Assembly (NCBI GenBank): GCA_964481765.1
Contig: CAYZVJ010000031.1
Location: 1-31,166, forward strand
From: G020353115 sp964481765
GTDB taxonomy: Bacteria; Bacteroidota; Bacteroidia; Bacteroidales; VadinHA17
Direction: 5' to 3'
Length of the DNA stretch: 31,166 bases
The notes under the pieces are model-generated. The model saw nothing but the letters and a program-made list of their open reading frames with translations, had not been told where the DNA came from and ran no database searches. Below are positions 1 to 8,023 of the stretch, piece by piece. Made by a program: the position numbers and the translations under genes. The number at the start of each line of letters is the position of its first letter. Position 1 is the first letter of the stretch.

Positions 1-110
1 GTGACGCGTAACGCGTGACGAGATAATAAGTCCGCAGTCTTTAGAATATTTTGTGGTAGTATCTAATATTTTGTGTAAACGCTAACTGAGAGGTCCTTTT
101 CTCGACGGTC

Positions 111-165
111 AAAATCGAAATTCGAAATTGGATATTCGAAATTACAAATTCACTCGTGAATTTGT
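111..165. repeat. Short TTCGAAATT repeats and a perfect hairpin after the T9SS gene
   Basis: The motif TTCGAAATT occurs at 121-129 and 135-143, with a further TCGAAATT overlap at 115-122. Immediately beside them ACAAATTCAC (144-153) and its exact complement (156-165) form a 10-bp stem with a 2-base loop. The hairpin abuts the stop codon of the minus-strand gene and could act as a weak terminator or 3' stabiliser, but no clear U tract follows it. The remaining bases 1-110 hold no gene; they contain a doubled ACGCGT at 5-10 and 12-17 and a doubled AATATTTTGTG. Confidence 0.5.
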
Positions 166-1457
166 TACTTCTCCCGTATCAGATAGACAGTACCTCTATA
201 CAATTTCCCTTTGTATTCAACATCATCCCAACCCACGGCTCTTATAATATAAAAATAGACACCGGGGCTTGCCTCGGCACCTCCATCGATCTTTCCATCC
301 CAACCTTTCCATTCCTGCAATCGGGTTCCCTGCCCGGAAAATTCATATACTTTCTTCCCGGTTCTGCTAAAAACCTGCACATATATGCTACGAAGTGATT
401 GCGAGGCAACAACAAACCGGTCGTTCCAATCGTCGTCGTTGGGCGTAAACACATTGGGGACTTCCAACCCGGAAGGATCGACGATAATGTATTGAAACTT
501 CAACGAGTCTTCACAACCTTCTGCGCTTCGGGCAATCAGTTTAACCTCATACTCATCAGGAAAGTAGTAGGTATGTGTTGGCGGGACTTCAAATATGGAT
601 GTTGAATCGTCTCCGAAAGACCATTCAAACACAACTGCATTCAAGGAAGTGTTGGTGAAATTGACCTCCAGGGGTGCTTCTCCCTGGACAGGTTCCGGAG
701 TAAAATCGGGTTTTACATGTATTGAATGATAGAAAAAGGAATCTTCATTCTGGCAGGTCAGCCAGTCGGTAACCTTCAAGTAATAATCGGTGTCTTCGTA
801 AGGCGGTTGCCAGGTTATCGGGTTCAGTTCAAGGGTCGGGTATGGAATGGCAGAAGCAGGAATGGAGGACCACTCAAAATTGAGCCCATTGGGAAGAGTG
901 GCATCCGCATGATCTTCCGGATCGTAGTAGGTGAACAGCTGTGCCATGGCATCACCATTCATGGCAAGGTAGTCACAGGTAAAATTTTGTATTTCAGCAC
1001 TGACCAGTGGTTTGTTTATGAAAACCCATGCGACCAGTGTTGTATCATTGGATCCACCATTGGTGATCTGTACCTGGTATCCACCTGATTCAAGACCGCT
1101 GGCAGAAGATGTTTTTACCTGGATTTCCTGCTTAAATACAGGATCAAATCCGGGAATTGAGGGATTGTATTTCCTCCACTCAAAATCATAATCTGAAACA
1201 GCATCTTCCGGATGTCTTGCCGTCAGCGAGCCGGTGATTTCTCCACCGGTATTGGTTACACAATAAATATAGATCGGATCGGTTCGATCCGGATGATTCG
1301 GGTAGTGTGTAGTTCTGCTCGAACTTGCAGAAGGAGCGGTAATTTGAGCAGGAAGGGTTGCACCGGTCAGGCAAAAAAACGATAAAATAACCAGGTATTT
1401 CCAACCATTGGAAATAAAAGACAACAGCCCATCCATAATGTATCTATTCTGTTCCAT
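165..1457 (-). CDS. Secreted PKD-domain protein with type IX secretion (gliding-type) C-terminal domain
   Basis: This is probably a cell-surface or secreted protein exported by Sec and then the type IX secretion system. A signal peptide is visible (hydrophobic stretch LVILSFFCLTGATLPAQ, ending near residue 38). Immunoglobulin/PKD-like beta-rich sequence follows; the clearest PKD unit is near residues 248-330, with WSFGDD and a HTYYFPDEYEVKL-type strand. The last ~100 residues (from VPNVFTPNDDDWND, through VFSRTGKKVY and WDGK, to SPGVYFYII) match the type-B T9SS/gliding-associated sorting domain. The start is uncertain: ATG at 1457 or at 1436 (MDGLLSF); the second leaves a more ordinary signal peptide. 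No T9SS machinery gene is present here. The ligand or function is unknown; PKD proteins of this kind are often adhesins or parts of carbohydrate-active enzymes, but no catalytic domain is visible. Confidence 0.88.
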   Translation of the reverse strand: MEQNRYIMDGLLSFISNGWKYLVILSFFCLTGATLPAQITAPSASSSRTTHYPNHPDRTDPIYIYCVTNTGGEITGSLTARHPEDAVSDYDFEWRKYNPSIPGFDPVFKQEIQVKTSSASGLESGGYQVQITNGGSNDTTLVAWVFINKPLVSAEIQNFTCDYLAMNGDAMAQLFTYYDPEDHADATLPNGLNFEWSSIPASAIPYPTLELNPITWQPPYEDTDYYLKVTDWLTCQNEDSFFYHSIHVKPDFTPEPVQGEAPLEVNFTNTSLNAVVFEWSFGDDSTSIFEVPPTHTYYFPDEYEVKLIARSAEGCEDSLKFQYIIVDPSGLEVPNVFTPNDDDWNDRFVVASQSLRSIYVQVFSRTGKKVYEFSGQGTRLQEWKGWDGKIDGGAEASPGVYFYIIRAVGWDDVEYKGKLYRGTVYLIREK

Positions 1458-1684
1458 CAGTGTAAAAACTGAAATATGCCCGGATTATTTTAACCGGCAA
1501 CATAAAATTCCAGCCTTCCCGCATGTTTTTTGAAAGGTACAATAATAAAAAAAATAGCTGAAACTCTTCGCTATTGGAATGTGGAATAATCATAAAGGGT
1601 TTTCCCATTGGAGGGCCAGTATGAACTGTTAATAACTTTCCCAAATATATCTTTTCCCACCCGGATGAATTGGGTAACATGTAT

Positions 1685-1692
1685 TATTTTTG
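1685..1692 (+). promoter_or_regulatory. Candidate -7 box (TATTTTTG) for the helicase gene
   Basis: TATTTTTG fits the Bacteroidota -7 consensus TAnnTTTG and lies 27 bp before the TTG start codon. No TTG box is seen at the expected distance upstream, so this rests on one half-site. The 262-bp gap between the divergent genes (1458-1719) holds no other gene. It also contains TATATTTG on the minus strand (1649-1642), which could serve the T9SS-exported protein. Confidence 0.35.
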
Positions 1693-1719
1693 GTGGATCA
1701 ATAAAAACCATCCCACTAA

Positions 1720-4050
1720 TTGGATTACCTGAAGGAGTTGAATGAAGCACAACGGGAAGCTGTGGTGAACTATCATGGTCCGGCACTTGTTATTGCCGGC
1801 GCCGGATCAGGCAAAACCCGCGTGTTGACCTACCGGGTAGCTCATTTACTTCAGGAAGGCATTAAAGCAAACTCCATCCTTGCCCTGACTTTTACAAACA
1901 AGGCTGCCAGGGAGATGAAGGATAGGATCATCCGGATCGTTGGGAATGATGTGGCAAGGGCACTCTGGATGGGAACCTTTCATTCCATTTTTGCCCGGAT
2001 ATTGCGGGTTGAGTCGAGCTTGCTGGGATACCCATCAAACTATACCATTTACGATACGATCGACTCGAAAAACGTGATGAAGGGGATCATCAAAGATATG
2101 GATCTGGATGACCAGGTTTACCGTGTTAATGAAGTGGTCGGAAGGATCTCCTATGCAAAAAATAACCTGATAACCGCACAGGCATACTCCAACAACCAGG
2201 CTTTGCTTGAACAGGACAAAAAAACAAGAAGATCAAGGCTAACAGATATTTATATGCAATATGCTGCACGTTGCTATAAAGCCGGAGCGATGGATTTCGA
2301 TGACCTGCTGCTGAACATGAATATTCTTCTCCGGGATTTCCCCGATGTTCTTCATAAATACCAGGAGTTGTTCCGCTTTATTCTCGTTGATGAATACCAG
2401 GACACCAACTTTTCACAATACCTGATCATAAATAAACTGGCTGAAACACACAAGAATGTATGTGTTGTCGGGGATGATGCTCAAAGCATCTATTCTTTCC
2501 GGGGAGCGCGAATAGAGAATATTCTCCATTTCAAAAGTGACTATCCGGAATACAAATTATTCAAACTGGAACAGAATTACAGGTCCACTCAAAACATTGT
2601 GAACGCTGCCAACAGCGTGATTAAAAAAAACAAAGGTCAGATTTCAAAAGAAGTGTGGTCCAAACGGGCAGCTGGTGAAAAGATCAGGGTGGCCAGGGTG
2701 CTGACCGATGCCGAGGAGGGTTTCCTGATTTCAAATTCCATTCTCGACACCTCCCTGCAGAAGCAACTTCGTTACAGTGATTTTGCTATATTGTACAGAA
2801 CAAATGCCCAATCGAGGATCTTTGAAGAGGCGCTTCGCAAGCGCGATATTCCCTACAGGGTATATGGAAGCATCTCCTTTTACCAGAGGAAAGAGATCAA
2901 GGATATGCTCGCCTATTACAGGCTTGTCTGCAACAAGCGCGACGACGAAGCACTCCGTCGTATCCTGAACTACCCGGCCCGTGGGATTGGAAAAACAACC
3001 CTTGCCCGCCTGGAACAGCTCGCCGATAAACATGACCTGCCGATCTGGGAGATCATAAAAAACCCTGGCAGGTACAAATCAGGGATTAACCAGGGAATTA
3101 CAAAAAAAATCGAAGCCTTTTCCGCTCTTATTGATGAATTCAGCAACCAGAAAGCCAACCTGGATGCCTATGATCTTGCCCTCAGCATTGCAAAGCGTAA
3201 CGGCATCCTGAAAGAACTGCACAACAGGATTTCTCCGGAAGAATTGAGTAAATATGAAAACCTTCAGGAGTTACTCAATGGTATCCGTGAATTTGTCTCT
3301 CAACCGGAACGGGCTGACCGGTTTGTCACTCTCGACGAATACCTGGAAAACGTTGCATTGCTCACCGATCAGGATGATGAGAAGGAAGAGGTGAAGGACA
3401 AGGTAACCATCATGACAGTGCACTCTGCCAAAGGTTTGGAGTTTAAATATGTCTTTATCGCCGGAATGGAGGAAGACCTGTTCCCTTCTCATCTTTCCGT
3501 ATCCGATATAAAAGATCTGGAAGAAGAGAGAAGGTTGTTTTATGTTGCACTTACCCGGGCAAAAGAACAGGTAACCATATCGTATGCACAGACCCGCTTC
3601 CGGTGGGGAAATCTGGTAAACTGCCTGCCCAGCAGGTTTATCAAAGAGATCAACCGGGACTATATTGACGGGCTTGAGCAGGAGAACGGAACAGCTACTA
3701 CACAACCCTATGATACGACATTCAAACGCTCCTACTCTACCTTTCGGAAAATTCCTTCCTCAAAAACAACTCGCTCTCCGGAAAGATCCTTCTCCGGACG
3801 CACGGTTCCGGAGCCTGAGCTGATCAAACAGGACAGGCAAAAAGGCGCTGATCGGGAAATTCCGAACAGAGAAGGTGATGATCCGAAATCCATCCAAACA
3901 GGCATGGTGGTCGAACACCAGCGATTCGGGAAAGGAAAGGTGATCCACCTTGAGGGGGATTTCCCTGACATAAAAGCCACTGTCTTCTTTCATAACCACG
4001 GACAAAAACAACTGCTGCTTAAATTTGCCAGATTGAAAATCATTCAATAA
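1720..4050 (+). CDS. pcrA: ATP-dependent DNA helicase, UvrD/PcrA type (SF1A)
   Basis: A 3'-5' superfamily 1 helicase expected to act in nucleotide excision and mismatch repair and in clearing recombinase or stalled complexes. All motifs are in order: Q-motif LNEAQREAV (residues 7-15), Walker A AGAGSGKT (26-33), Ia TFTNKAAREM, Walker B VDEYQDTN (223-230), III GDDAQSIYSFRGA (251-263), IV QNYRST (285-290), V TVHSAKGLEF and VI ALTRAKEQ. A basic linker leads to the C-terminal Tudor-like domain seen in PcrA/UvrD (QRFGKGKVIHLEG). The length of 776 aa is normal. The start codon is TTG: an in-frame TAA lies directly before it (1717-1719), and the next residues match the family's usual N-terminus, so an earlier start is impossible and a later one unlikely. 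Confidence 0.96.
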   Translation: MDYLKELNEAQREAVVNYHGPALVIAGAGSGKTRVLTYRVAHLLQEGIKANSILALTFTNKAAREMKDRIIRIVGNDVARALWMGTFHSIFARILRVESSLLGYPSNYTIYDTIDSKNVMKGIIKDMDLDDQVYRVNEVVGRISYAKNNLITAQAYSNNQALLEQDKKTRRSRLTDIYMQYAARCYKAGAMDFDDLLLNMNILLRDFPDVLHKYQELFRFILVDEYQDTNFSQYLIINKLAETHKNVCVVGDDAQSIYSFRGARIENILHFKSDYPEYKLFKLEQNYRSTQNIVNAANSVIKKNKGQISKEVWSKRAAGEKIRVARVLTDAEEGFLISNSILDTSLQKQLRYSDFAILYRTNAQSRIFEEALRKRDIPYRVYGSISFYQRKEIKDMLAYYRLVCNKRDDEALRRILNYPARGIGKTTLARLEQLADKHDLPIWEIIKNPGRYKSGINQGITKKIEAFSALIDEFSNQKANLDAYDLALSIAKRNGILKELHNRISPEELSKYENLQELLNGIREFVSQPERADRFVTLDEYLENVALLTDQDDEKEEVKDKVTIMTVHSAKGLEFKYVFIAGMEEDLFPSHLSVSDIKDLEEERRLFYVALTRAKEQVTISYAQTRFRWGNLVNCLPSRFIKEINRDYIDGLEQENGTATTQPYDTTFKRSYSTFRKIPSSKTTRSPERSFSGRTVPEPELIKQDRQKGADREIPNREGDDPKSIQTGMVVEHQRFGKGKVIHLEGDFPDIKATVFFHNHGQKQLLLKFARLKIIQ

Positions 4051-4071
4051 AAGAATTATTCTGATCAATTC

Positions 4072-4103
4072 TTTGATATCTAAACTTAAATCACATAGCT
4101 TTG
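4072..4103 (+). promoter_or_regulatory. Bacteroidota-type promoter (TTTG-N20-TAGCTTTG) for the DUF4290 gene
   Basis: TTTG at 4072-4075 and TAGCTTTG at 4096-4103 are separated by 20 bp, matching both the boxes and the spacing of the phylum's housekeeping promoter (-33 TTG, -7 TAnnTTTG). Transcription would begin about 10 bp before the ATG at 4121. It overlaps the longer possible N-terminus (TTG at 4073) and therefore argues for the ATG. Confidence 0.6.
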
Positions 4104-4120
4104 CAGAAATTATACAGGAT

Positions 4121-4714
4121 ATGGATTACGATTACAACACCTCGAGAAAGAAATTGATATTACCGGAATATGGTAGGCATATTCAAAAAATGGTTGACCA
4201 CCTCAAGGCAATTGAAGACAGGGACGAGCGAAACAAAGCAGCAAAAGCAATCATATCCATTATGGGGAATATGAATCCCCATCTTCGTGATATCAGCGAC
4301 TTCAAACACAAGCTCTGGGATCACCTGGCACTAATGGCTGATTTTGATCTGGATATTGACTCTCCTTATGAAATGCCTGCAAGGGAGACGCTCACCTCAA
4401 AACCGAAGCAGGTTCCCTATATTACCGGTGACATAAAATACCGGCATTACGGAAGAATAATCCACCAGATGATTGATGTTGCCATTGAAATGGAGGATGG
4501 GGAGGATAAGAAACGGTTGATCAAGCTACTGGCAAACCACATGAAAAAATCCTACCTGACCTGGAACAGGAACCAGGTGACAGATGAAGTAATTTTTAAC
4601 GATATCAAGCAACTGTCGGGCGGTAAACTGGTAATCCAGGAAGATCTCAAACTTACCGAAACAAAGGACATCCTGTCGAAAAGTAAGAAGAAACATACAC
4701 AGAGGAAGAAGTAG
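4121..4714 (+). CDS. DUF4290 domain protein
   Basis: A 197-aa protein recognised as DUF4290, a family known essentially from Bacteroidota whose biochemical role is unknown. The diagnostic N-terminal stretch is DYNTSRKKLILPEYGRHIQ, followed by helical sequence with INPHLRD-like (here MNPHLRD), FKHKLWDHL and YGRIIHQMID motifs and a lysine-rich tail (KSKKKHTQRKK). No signal peptide or membrane segment is visible, so it should be cytoplasmic; the basic tail could bind nucleic acid (inference). The reading frame is open back to a TTG at 4073, but the ATG at 4121 matches the usual family start and lies just after a good promoter. It sits 70 bp after the helicase gene and probably has its own transcript. 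Confidence 0.85.
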   Translation: MDYDYNTSRKKLILPEYGRHIQKMVDHLKAIEDRDERNKAAKAIISIMGNMNPHLRDISDFKHKLWDHLALMADFDLDIDSPYEMPARETLTSKPKQVPYITGDIKYRHYGRIIHQMIDVAIEMEDGEDKKRLIKLLANHMKKSYLTWNRNQVTDEVIFNDIKQLSGGKLVIQEDLKLTETKDILSKSKKKHTQRKK

Positions 4715-4729
4715 GGGATTGCGGATTTC

Positions 4730-4787
4730 GCCTGCCTGCCGGGCTCCCCGCCGGAGCTGCACTGGCAGCGAAGGAGGGCAGGCAGGC
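4730..4787 (-). repeat. GC-rich REP-like palindromic element, copy 1
   Basis: GCCTGCCTGCC (4730-4740) pairs perfectly with GGCAGGCAGGC (4777-4787). The interior contains a second stem (GCTCC/GGAGC) and the family signature, which on the minus strand reads CCTCCTT near one end and CGGCGGG near the other. The same layout recurs at 20655-20712 and 27873-27912. It lies downstream of the DUF4290 stop in a non-coding gap, typical of REP-like repeats. Confidence 0.65.
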
Positions 4788-4938
4788 ATCACTTTTTTGA
4801 CCCAAGACCGACCACCCATCTTCGTTTCGGCACGTTCTCTTGCATAACTCTATTTTACTTTGAAATTCAATATTCCCTGTTCGATATTCGACATTAGTCA
4901 ACTTCGAACCCTAATCTCATCTACTAACCAATTTTCCC

Positions 4939-4946
4939 TATCTTTG
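4939..4946 (+). promoter_or_regulatory. Candidate -7 box (TATCTTTG) for grpE
   Basis: TATCTTTG is an exact TAnnTTTG match, 95 bp before the grpE ATG. The only upstream partner is a TTCG at 4913-4916 (one mismatch to TTTG, 22-bp spacing). The inverted repeat at 4949-4978 starts right after it, where the transcription start would be expected. Confidence 0.5.
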
Positions 4947-4948
4947 CA

Positions 4949-4978
4949 TGCCAATTTGTCGTTTTCGACAGATTGGCA
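4949..4978 (+). promoter_or_regulatory. Large inverted repeat at the grpE transcription start: possible operator
   Basis: TGCCAATTTGTCG and CGACAGATTGGCA face each other across TTTT; 12 of 13 pairs are Watson-Crick and the other is a G-T wobble. Each arm is itself a near-palindrome of the form TGnCA-N3-TGnCR. Its position just downstream of the -7 box and ahead of a chaperone operon suggests binding by a stress regulator or a structured 5' leader. It is not the CIRCE sequence (TTAGCACTC...). The regulator is unknown. Confidence 0.5.
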
Positions 4979-5041
4979 AATAATTTGTTAGCTGGCAACA
5001 GAAGTATGCTGAAGTTTGGAATTTTGTAAATCGTTGCAACA

Positions 5042-5641
5042 ATGACCAAGAAAACCAGTAAAAACCCGGAAAGTGATAACCTGAAGAAGGACCGGAAAAA
5101 GACGAAAAAAGATCTGCCCGAAGAAATTCAGGAGAAGAAAGTATCGGTTACCGATGAACCTGAAGAGGTTTCTGAAGAAGAAGGTCTGGAAGAGAAAGAA
5201 AAAAGCAGTGAAGAAATAGCACGAGAACTTCAGGATAAATACCTCAGGCTTTCTGCAGACTTTGACAATTACCGTAAGCGTACTCTAAAGGAAAAAATGG
5301 ATTTGATAAAGCTTGCCGGTGAAGATATTTTGTTAAAGCTTCTTCCGGTTATGGATGATTTTGACCGGGCATTGCAAACGATGAATGAAGCGACTGACTG
5401 CATGGCAATGAAGAAGGGTATCGATTTGATTCACAATAAGTTTAAAGAGTTTTTATCATCAAATGGAATAAAGGAAATCACCGCCATGAACGATGAGTTT
5501 AATACCGATCTCCATGAAGCGGTTACAAAGGTTCCTGCTCCTTCAAAAAAGATGAAGGGGAAGATAGTGGATGTGGTTGAAAAAGGCTACTTCCTGCATG
5601 ACAAAGTTATTCGTTATTCCAAGGTAGTAATCGGTGAATAG
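5042..5641 (+). CDS. grpE: Nucleotide exchange factor GrpE
   Basis: GrpE releases ADP from DnaK so that the Hsp70 cycle can continue. The 199-aa protein has a very charged, low-complexity N-terminus (residues 1-65, rich in K and E) and then the classical long coiled-coil start YLRLSADFDNYRKRT. The core follows with LLPVMDDFDRAL and the C-terminal beta-wing domain (INDEFN-like NDEFNTDLHEAVTKV, and GYFLHDKVIRYSKVVI at the end). The length is normal. dnaJ follows after 99 bp on the same strand, so both probably share a transcript; dnaK is not in the window. Confidence 0.96.
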   Translation: MTKKTSKNPESDNLKKDRKKTKKDLPEEIQEKKVSVTDEPEEVSEEEGLEEKEKSSEEIARELQDKYLRLSADFDNYRKRTLKEKMDLIKLAGEDILLKLLPVMDDFDRALQTMNEATDCMAMKKGIDLIHNKFKEFLSSNGIKEITAMNDEFNTDLHEAVTKVPAPSKKMKGKIVDVVEKGYFLHDKVIRYSKVVIGE

Positions 5642-5740
5642 AGCCGGTATACCATGATCGAAACCTGGACCATCAACATTTGCATCTTGCATTGTATAGA
5701 ATAAAAAACAGAGGGTGCACCATGCACAAACTGATGCACT

Positions 5741-6892
5741 ATGGCTAAAAGAGATTATTATGAGATCCTGGAAGTCTCAAAAGATGCTTCTCTTGCGGAA
5801 ATTAAAAAAGCATACCGCAAACAGGCTTTGAGGTACCATCCGGATAAAAATCCGGGTGATGCAGCCGCTGAAGAGAAATTCAAAGAAGCGGCAGAAGCCT
5901 ATGAAGTTTTGAGCAATGAGCAGAAGAGGGCTCGATACGATCAGTTCGGGCATGCGGGAGTCAGTGGTGCCGGAAATGGATTTGGTGCAGGAGGAATGAC
6001 CATTGAGGACATATTTTCTCATTTCGGAGATATCTTCGGCGGAAGTTTTGGTGGCTTCGGAGGGTTTGGCTCCAGCAGAAGAGGTAGTGGACGAAGGGTA
6101 AACAAGGGATCAAACCTGAGGGTTAAAGTTAAACTTACCCTGTCAGAGATAGCAACGGGTGTAGAAAAAAAGATCAAGGTCACCAAATATGTCTCCTGTA
6201 AAACCTGCGGGGGAACTGGTGCTGCAGACTCGTCTTCCTACAGTGACTGTTCAACATGCAGGGGGACAGGCCAGGTAACGCGGATATCCAACACATTCCT
6301 CGGCCAGGTTCAGACTTCATCAACCTGTCCCTCCTGCGGAGGAGAGGGGAAAGTGATCACAAAAAAATGCAATAACTGTTACGGTGAGGGGATAGTAAAA
6401 GACCAGGAAGTCATTTCCATTCATATCCCGGCAGGCGTTGCCGAAGGAATGCAGATGACAGTTTCTGGCAAAGGGAATGCCGCCCGCAGGGGGGGGGTAA
6501 ACGGAGACCTGCTGGTGTTGATCAGCGAAGAGGAACATCCTGAACTGCTTCGAGATGGGAATGATCTGTTCCATTCTCTTTACCTCAGCATAACAGAAGC
6601 ATCGCTGGGAACTCAGACGGAAATTCCAACCGTTGAAGGAAAAGTAAAAATAAAGATTGAACCCGGAACGCAGCCTGGTAAAATCCTCCGTCTTAGAGGG
6701 AAAGGGTTACCGGATGTCAATGGATACGGCAAAGGAGACATCCTGGTGAATATCAACGTTTGGATTCCAAAAATCCTTTCCAAAGAGGAAAAACGGATAC
6801 TCTCCAAACTCAGTGAATCTGAGAATTTTATGCCCAAACCCGACAAATCTGACCGCAACTTCTTCGAACGAATGAGAAGTTACTTCGAATAG
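5741..6892 (+). CDS. dnaJ: Chaperone DnaJ (type I Hsp40)
   Basis: DnaJ delivers unfolded clients to DnaK and stimulates its ATPase. Domains in order: J domain with HPD at residues 33-35; Gly/Phe-rich linker (about 69-112, including repeated FGG); four zinc-binding CxxCxGxG repeats with cysteines at 153/156, 170/173, 196/199 and 210/213; then the two C-terminal client-binding barrels (VPAG-like IPAGVAEGMQ, LRLRGKGLPDVNGYGKGDILV). All key residues are intact and the length (383 aa) is standard. The last residues are basic and aromatic. It is the second gene of a grpE-dnaJ pair and is followed by a likely terminator at 6957. Confidence 0.97.
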   Translation: MAKRDYYEILEVSKDASLAEIKKAYRKQALRYHPDKNPGDAAAEEKFKEAAEAYEVLSNEQKRARYDQFGHAGVSGAGNGFGAGGMTIEDIFSHFGDIFGGSFGGFGGFGSSRRGSGRRVNKGSNLRVKVKLTLSEIATGVEKKIKVTKYVSCKTCGGTGAADSSSYSDCSTCRGTGQVTRISNTFLGQVQTSSTCPSCGGEGKVITKKCNNCYGEGIVKDQEVISIHIPAGVAEGMQMTVSGKGNAARRGGVNGDLLVLISEEEHPELLRDGNDLFHSLYLSITEASLGTQTEIPTVEGKVKIKIEPGTQPGKILRLRGKGLPDVNGYGKGDILVNINVWIPKILSKEEKRILSKLSESENFMPKPDKSDRNFFERMRSYFE

Positions 6893-6956
6893 CACTCATC
6901 TGCTGAAGGTGCTTTCCCGGGATTCCGGGAACAGTCATTTCTCACTGCATCACCAA

Positions 6957-6980
6957 ACAATCGATTCCCGGTTGTTTTTA
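6957..6980 (+). terminator. Rho-independent terminator after dnaJ
   Basis: ACAATCG (6957-6963) pairs with CGGTTGT (6969-6975; one U-G wobble) around a 5-base loop and runs straight into a T tract (TTTTTA). A second hairpin, TTCCCGG/CCGGGAA at 6914-6931, lies just upstream without a T tract. Together they plausibly end the grpE-dnaJ transcript. Confidence 0.55.
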
Positions 6981-7042
6981 ATAAATCAATCTATTTATTG
7001 AAAAGCTCTTATTTCATCTCCTGTAATTCACATCAAAATTTC

Positions 7043-7050
7043 TATCTTTA
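7043..7050 (+). promoter_or_regulatory. Candidate -7 box (TATCTTTA) for the ABC exporter operon
   Basis: TATCTTTA matches seven of eight positions counted against TAnnTTTG and lies 31 bp before the ATPase start codon. No convincing -33 box is present. Confidence 0.35.
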
Positions 7051-7081
7051 CAGCTTTGAAATTTAAGAAACAGATCCATCG

Positions 7082-8023
7082 ATGGAAATTTTCAATGCCC
7101 GTAATATTGTTAAGCAATTTTCCAATCACCTCGCACTCGACAATGTAAGCATAAATGTGCCCGGGGGAAGTATTTTTGGACTTCTCGGGCCAAATGGCGC
7201 CGGTAAAACAACCCTGCTCAGGATCATCAACCAGATCACTGCACCGGATAGCGGAGAATTGTTGTACAGGGGGAAGAAACTACAGCCCAATGCAATCTAT
7301 GACATTGGCTATTTACCTGAAGAGCGTGGACTTTACCGGAAGATGAAAGTTGGGGAACAGGCTGTATACCTTGCCCGGTTAAAGGGACTGTCAAAAAAAG
7401 ATGCCCTCAGGAAGCTGAAACAGTGGTTTGAAAAATTTGAGATCCAGCCATGGTGGGATAAGAAGGTTGAAGAGCTTTCGAAAGGGATGCAGCAAAAAGT
7501 CCAATTCATTGTCACTGTACTTCACGAACCAAAACTGCTGATTTTCGATGAACCATTCAGCGGATTTGACCCGATCAATGTCAAACTGCTCAAACAGGAA
7601 ATACTTAAAATTAAAGACAAAGGAACAACCATCATCTTTTCAACCCACGATATGGGTTCGGTGGAAGAGCTGTGCAGTCACATCACCCTCATTAACAAAG
7701 CCAAAACGATTCTCGACGGACCGATTGACGAAATCAGGAAAATCCATGCTGCAAATGAATATGAGATTGTGTTTGATGGAGAGATAAACCTCCTGACAGC
7801 CACCCTCAGTTCACAATATAAATTCCTGGAACATACAAAGAAAAACGGACGCAGTATCATAAGGACAAAAGTTCTGGAAGGATCATCCACCAATGAAATG
7901 ATGAAAGCCCTTTTGAATGCCGGTACTATTCTCTCAATGAATGAGATAGTACCCAGCATGAATGATATCTTCATTAACGTGGTAGGCGAATCAAACATCA
8001 ATGACAAAAACAAAAATGAATAA
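7082..8023 (+). CDS. ABC transporter ATP-binding protein, NatA/YhaQ-like
   Basis: The ATPase subunit of an ABC-2 type exporter. Visible motifs are Walker A GPNGAGKT (residues 36-43), signature LSKGMQQK (132-139), Walker B LLIFDEP (152-158) followed by the D-loop region SGFDP, and the switch histidine H189 (STHD). After residue ~210 a C-terminal extension corresponds to the DUF4162 domain common to this subfamily. NatA/NatB-type pairs are known for Na+ or drug/antibiotic efflux; the substrate here cannot be read from sequence. The permease gene overlaps its 3' end, so the two subunits are translationally coupled. Confidence 0.92.
   Translation: MEIFNARNIVKQFSNHLALDNVSINVPGGSIFGLLGPNGAGKTTLLRIINQITAPDSGELLYRGKKLQPNAIYDIGYLPEERGLYRKMKVGEQAVYLARLKGLSKKDALRKLKQWFEKFEIQPWWDKKVEELSKGMQQKVQFIVTVLHEPKLLIFDEPFSGFDPINVKLLKQEILKIKDKGTTIIFSTHDMGSVEELCSHITLINKAKTILDGPIDEIRKIHAANEYEIVFDGEINLLTATLSSQYKFLEHTKKNGRSIIRTKVLEGSSTNEMMKALLNAGTILSMNEIVPSMNDIFINVVGESNINDKNKNE

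Larger units (their letters stand above)
4715..5041. other. Gene-free stretch before grpE with repeat element and promoter region
   Basis: There is no plausible coding sequence in these 327 bp. They hold the GC-rich palindromic element at 4730-4787, a stretch of short TTCGATATTCGA-like repeats at about 4860-4910 (similar in style to 115-143), and the grpE promoter and inverted repeat at 4939-4982. Confidence 0.6.

Noticed and set aside
4051..4074. AAGAATT...AATTCTT hairpin after the helicase as a terminator
   Set aside because: The stem is A/T only, the loop is 9 bases and only three T follow, so it is too weak to call.
5701..5735. GTGCAC-CAT-type repeats between grpE and dnaJ as a regulatory site
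   Set aside because: The repeats are short and imperfect and the genes are probably one transcript; no clear structure results.
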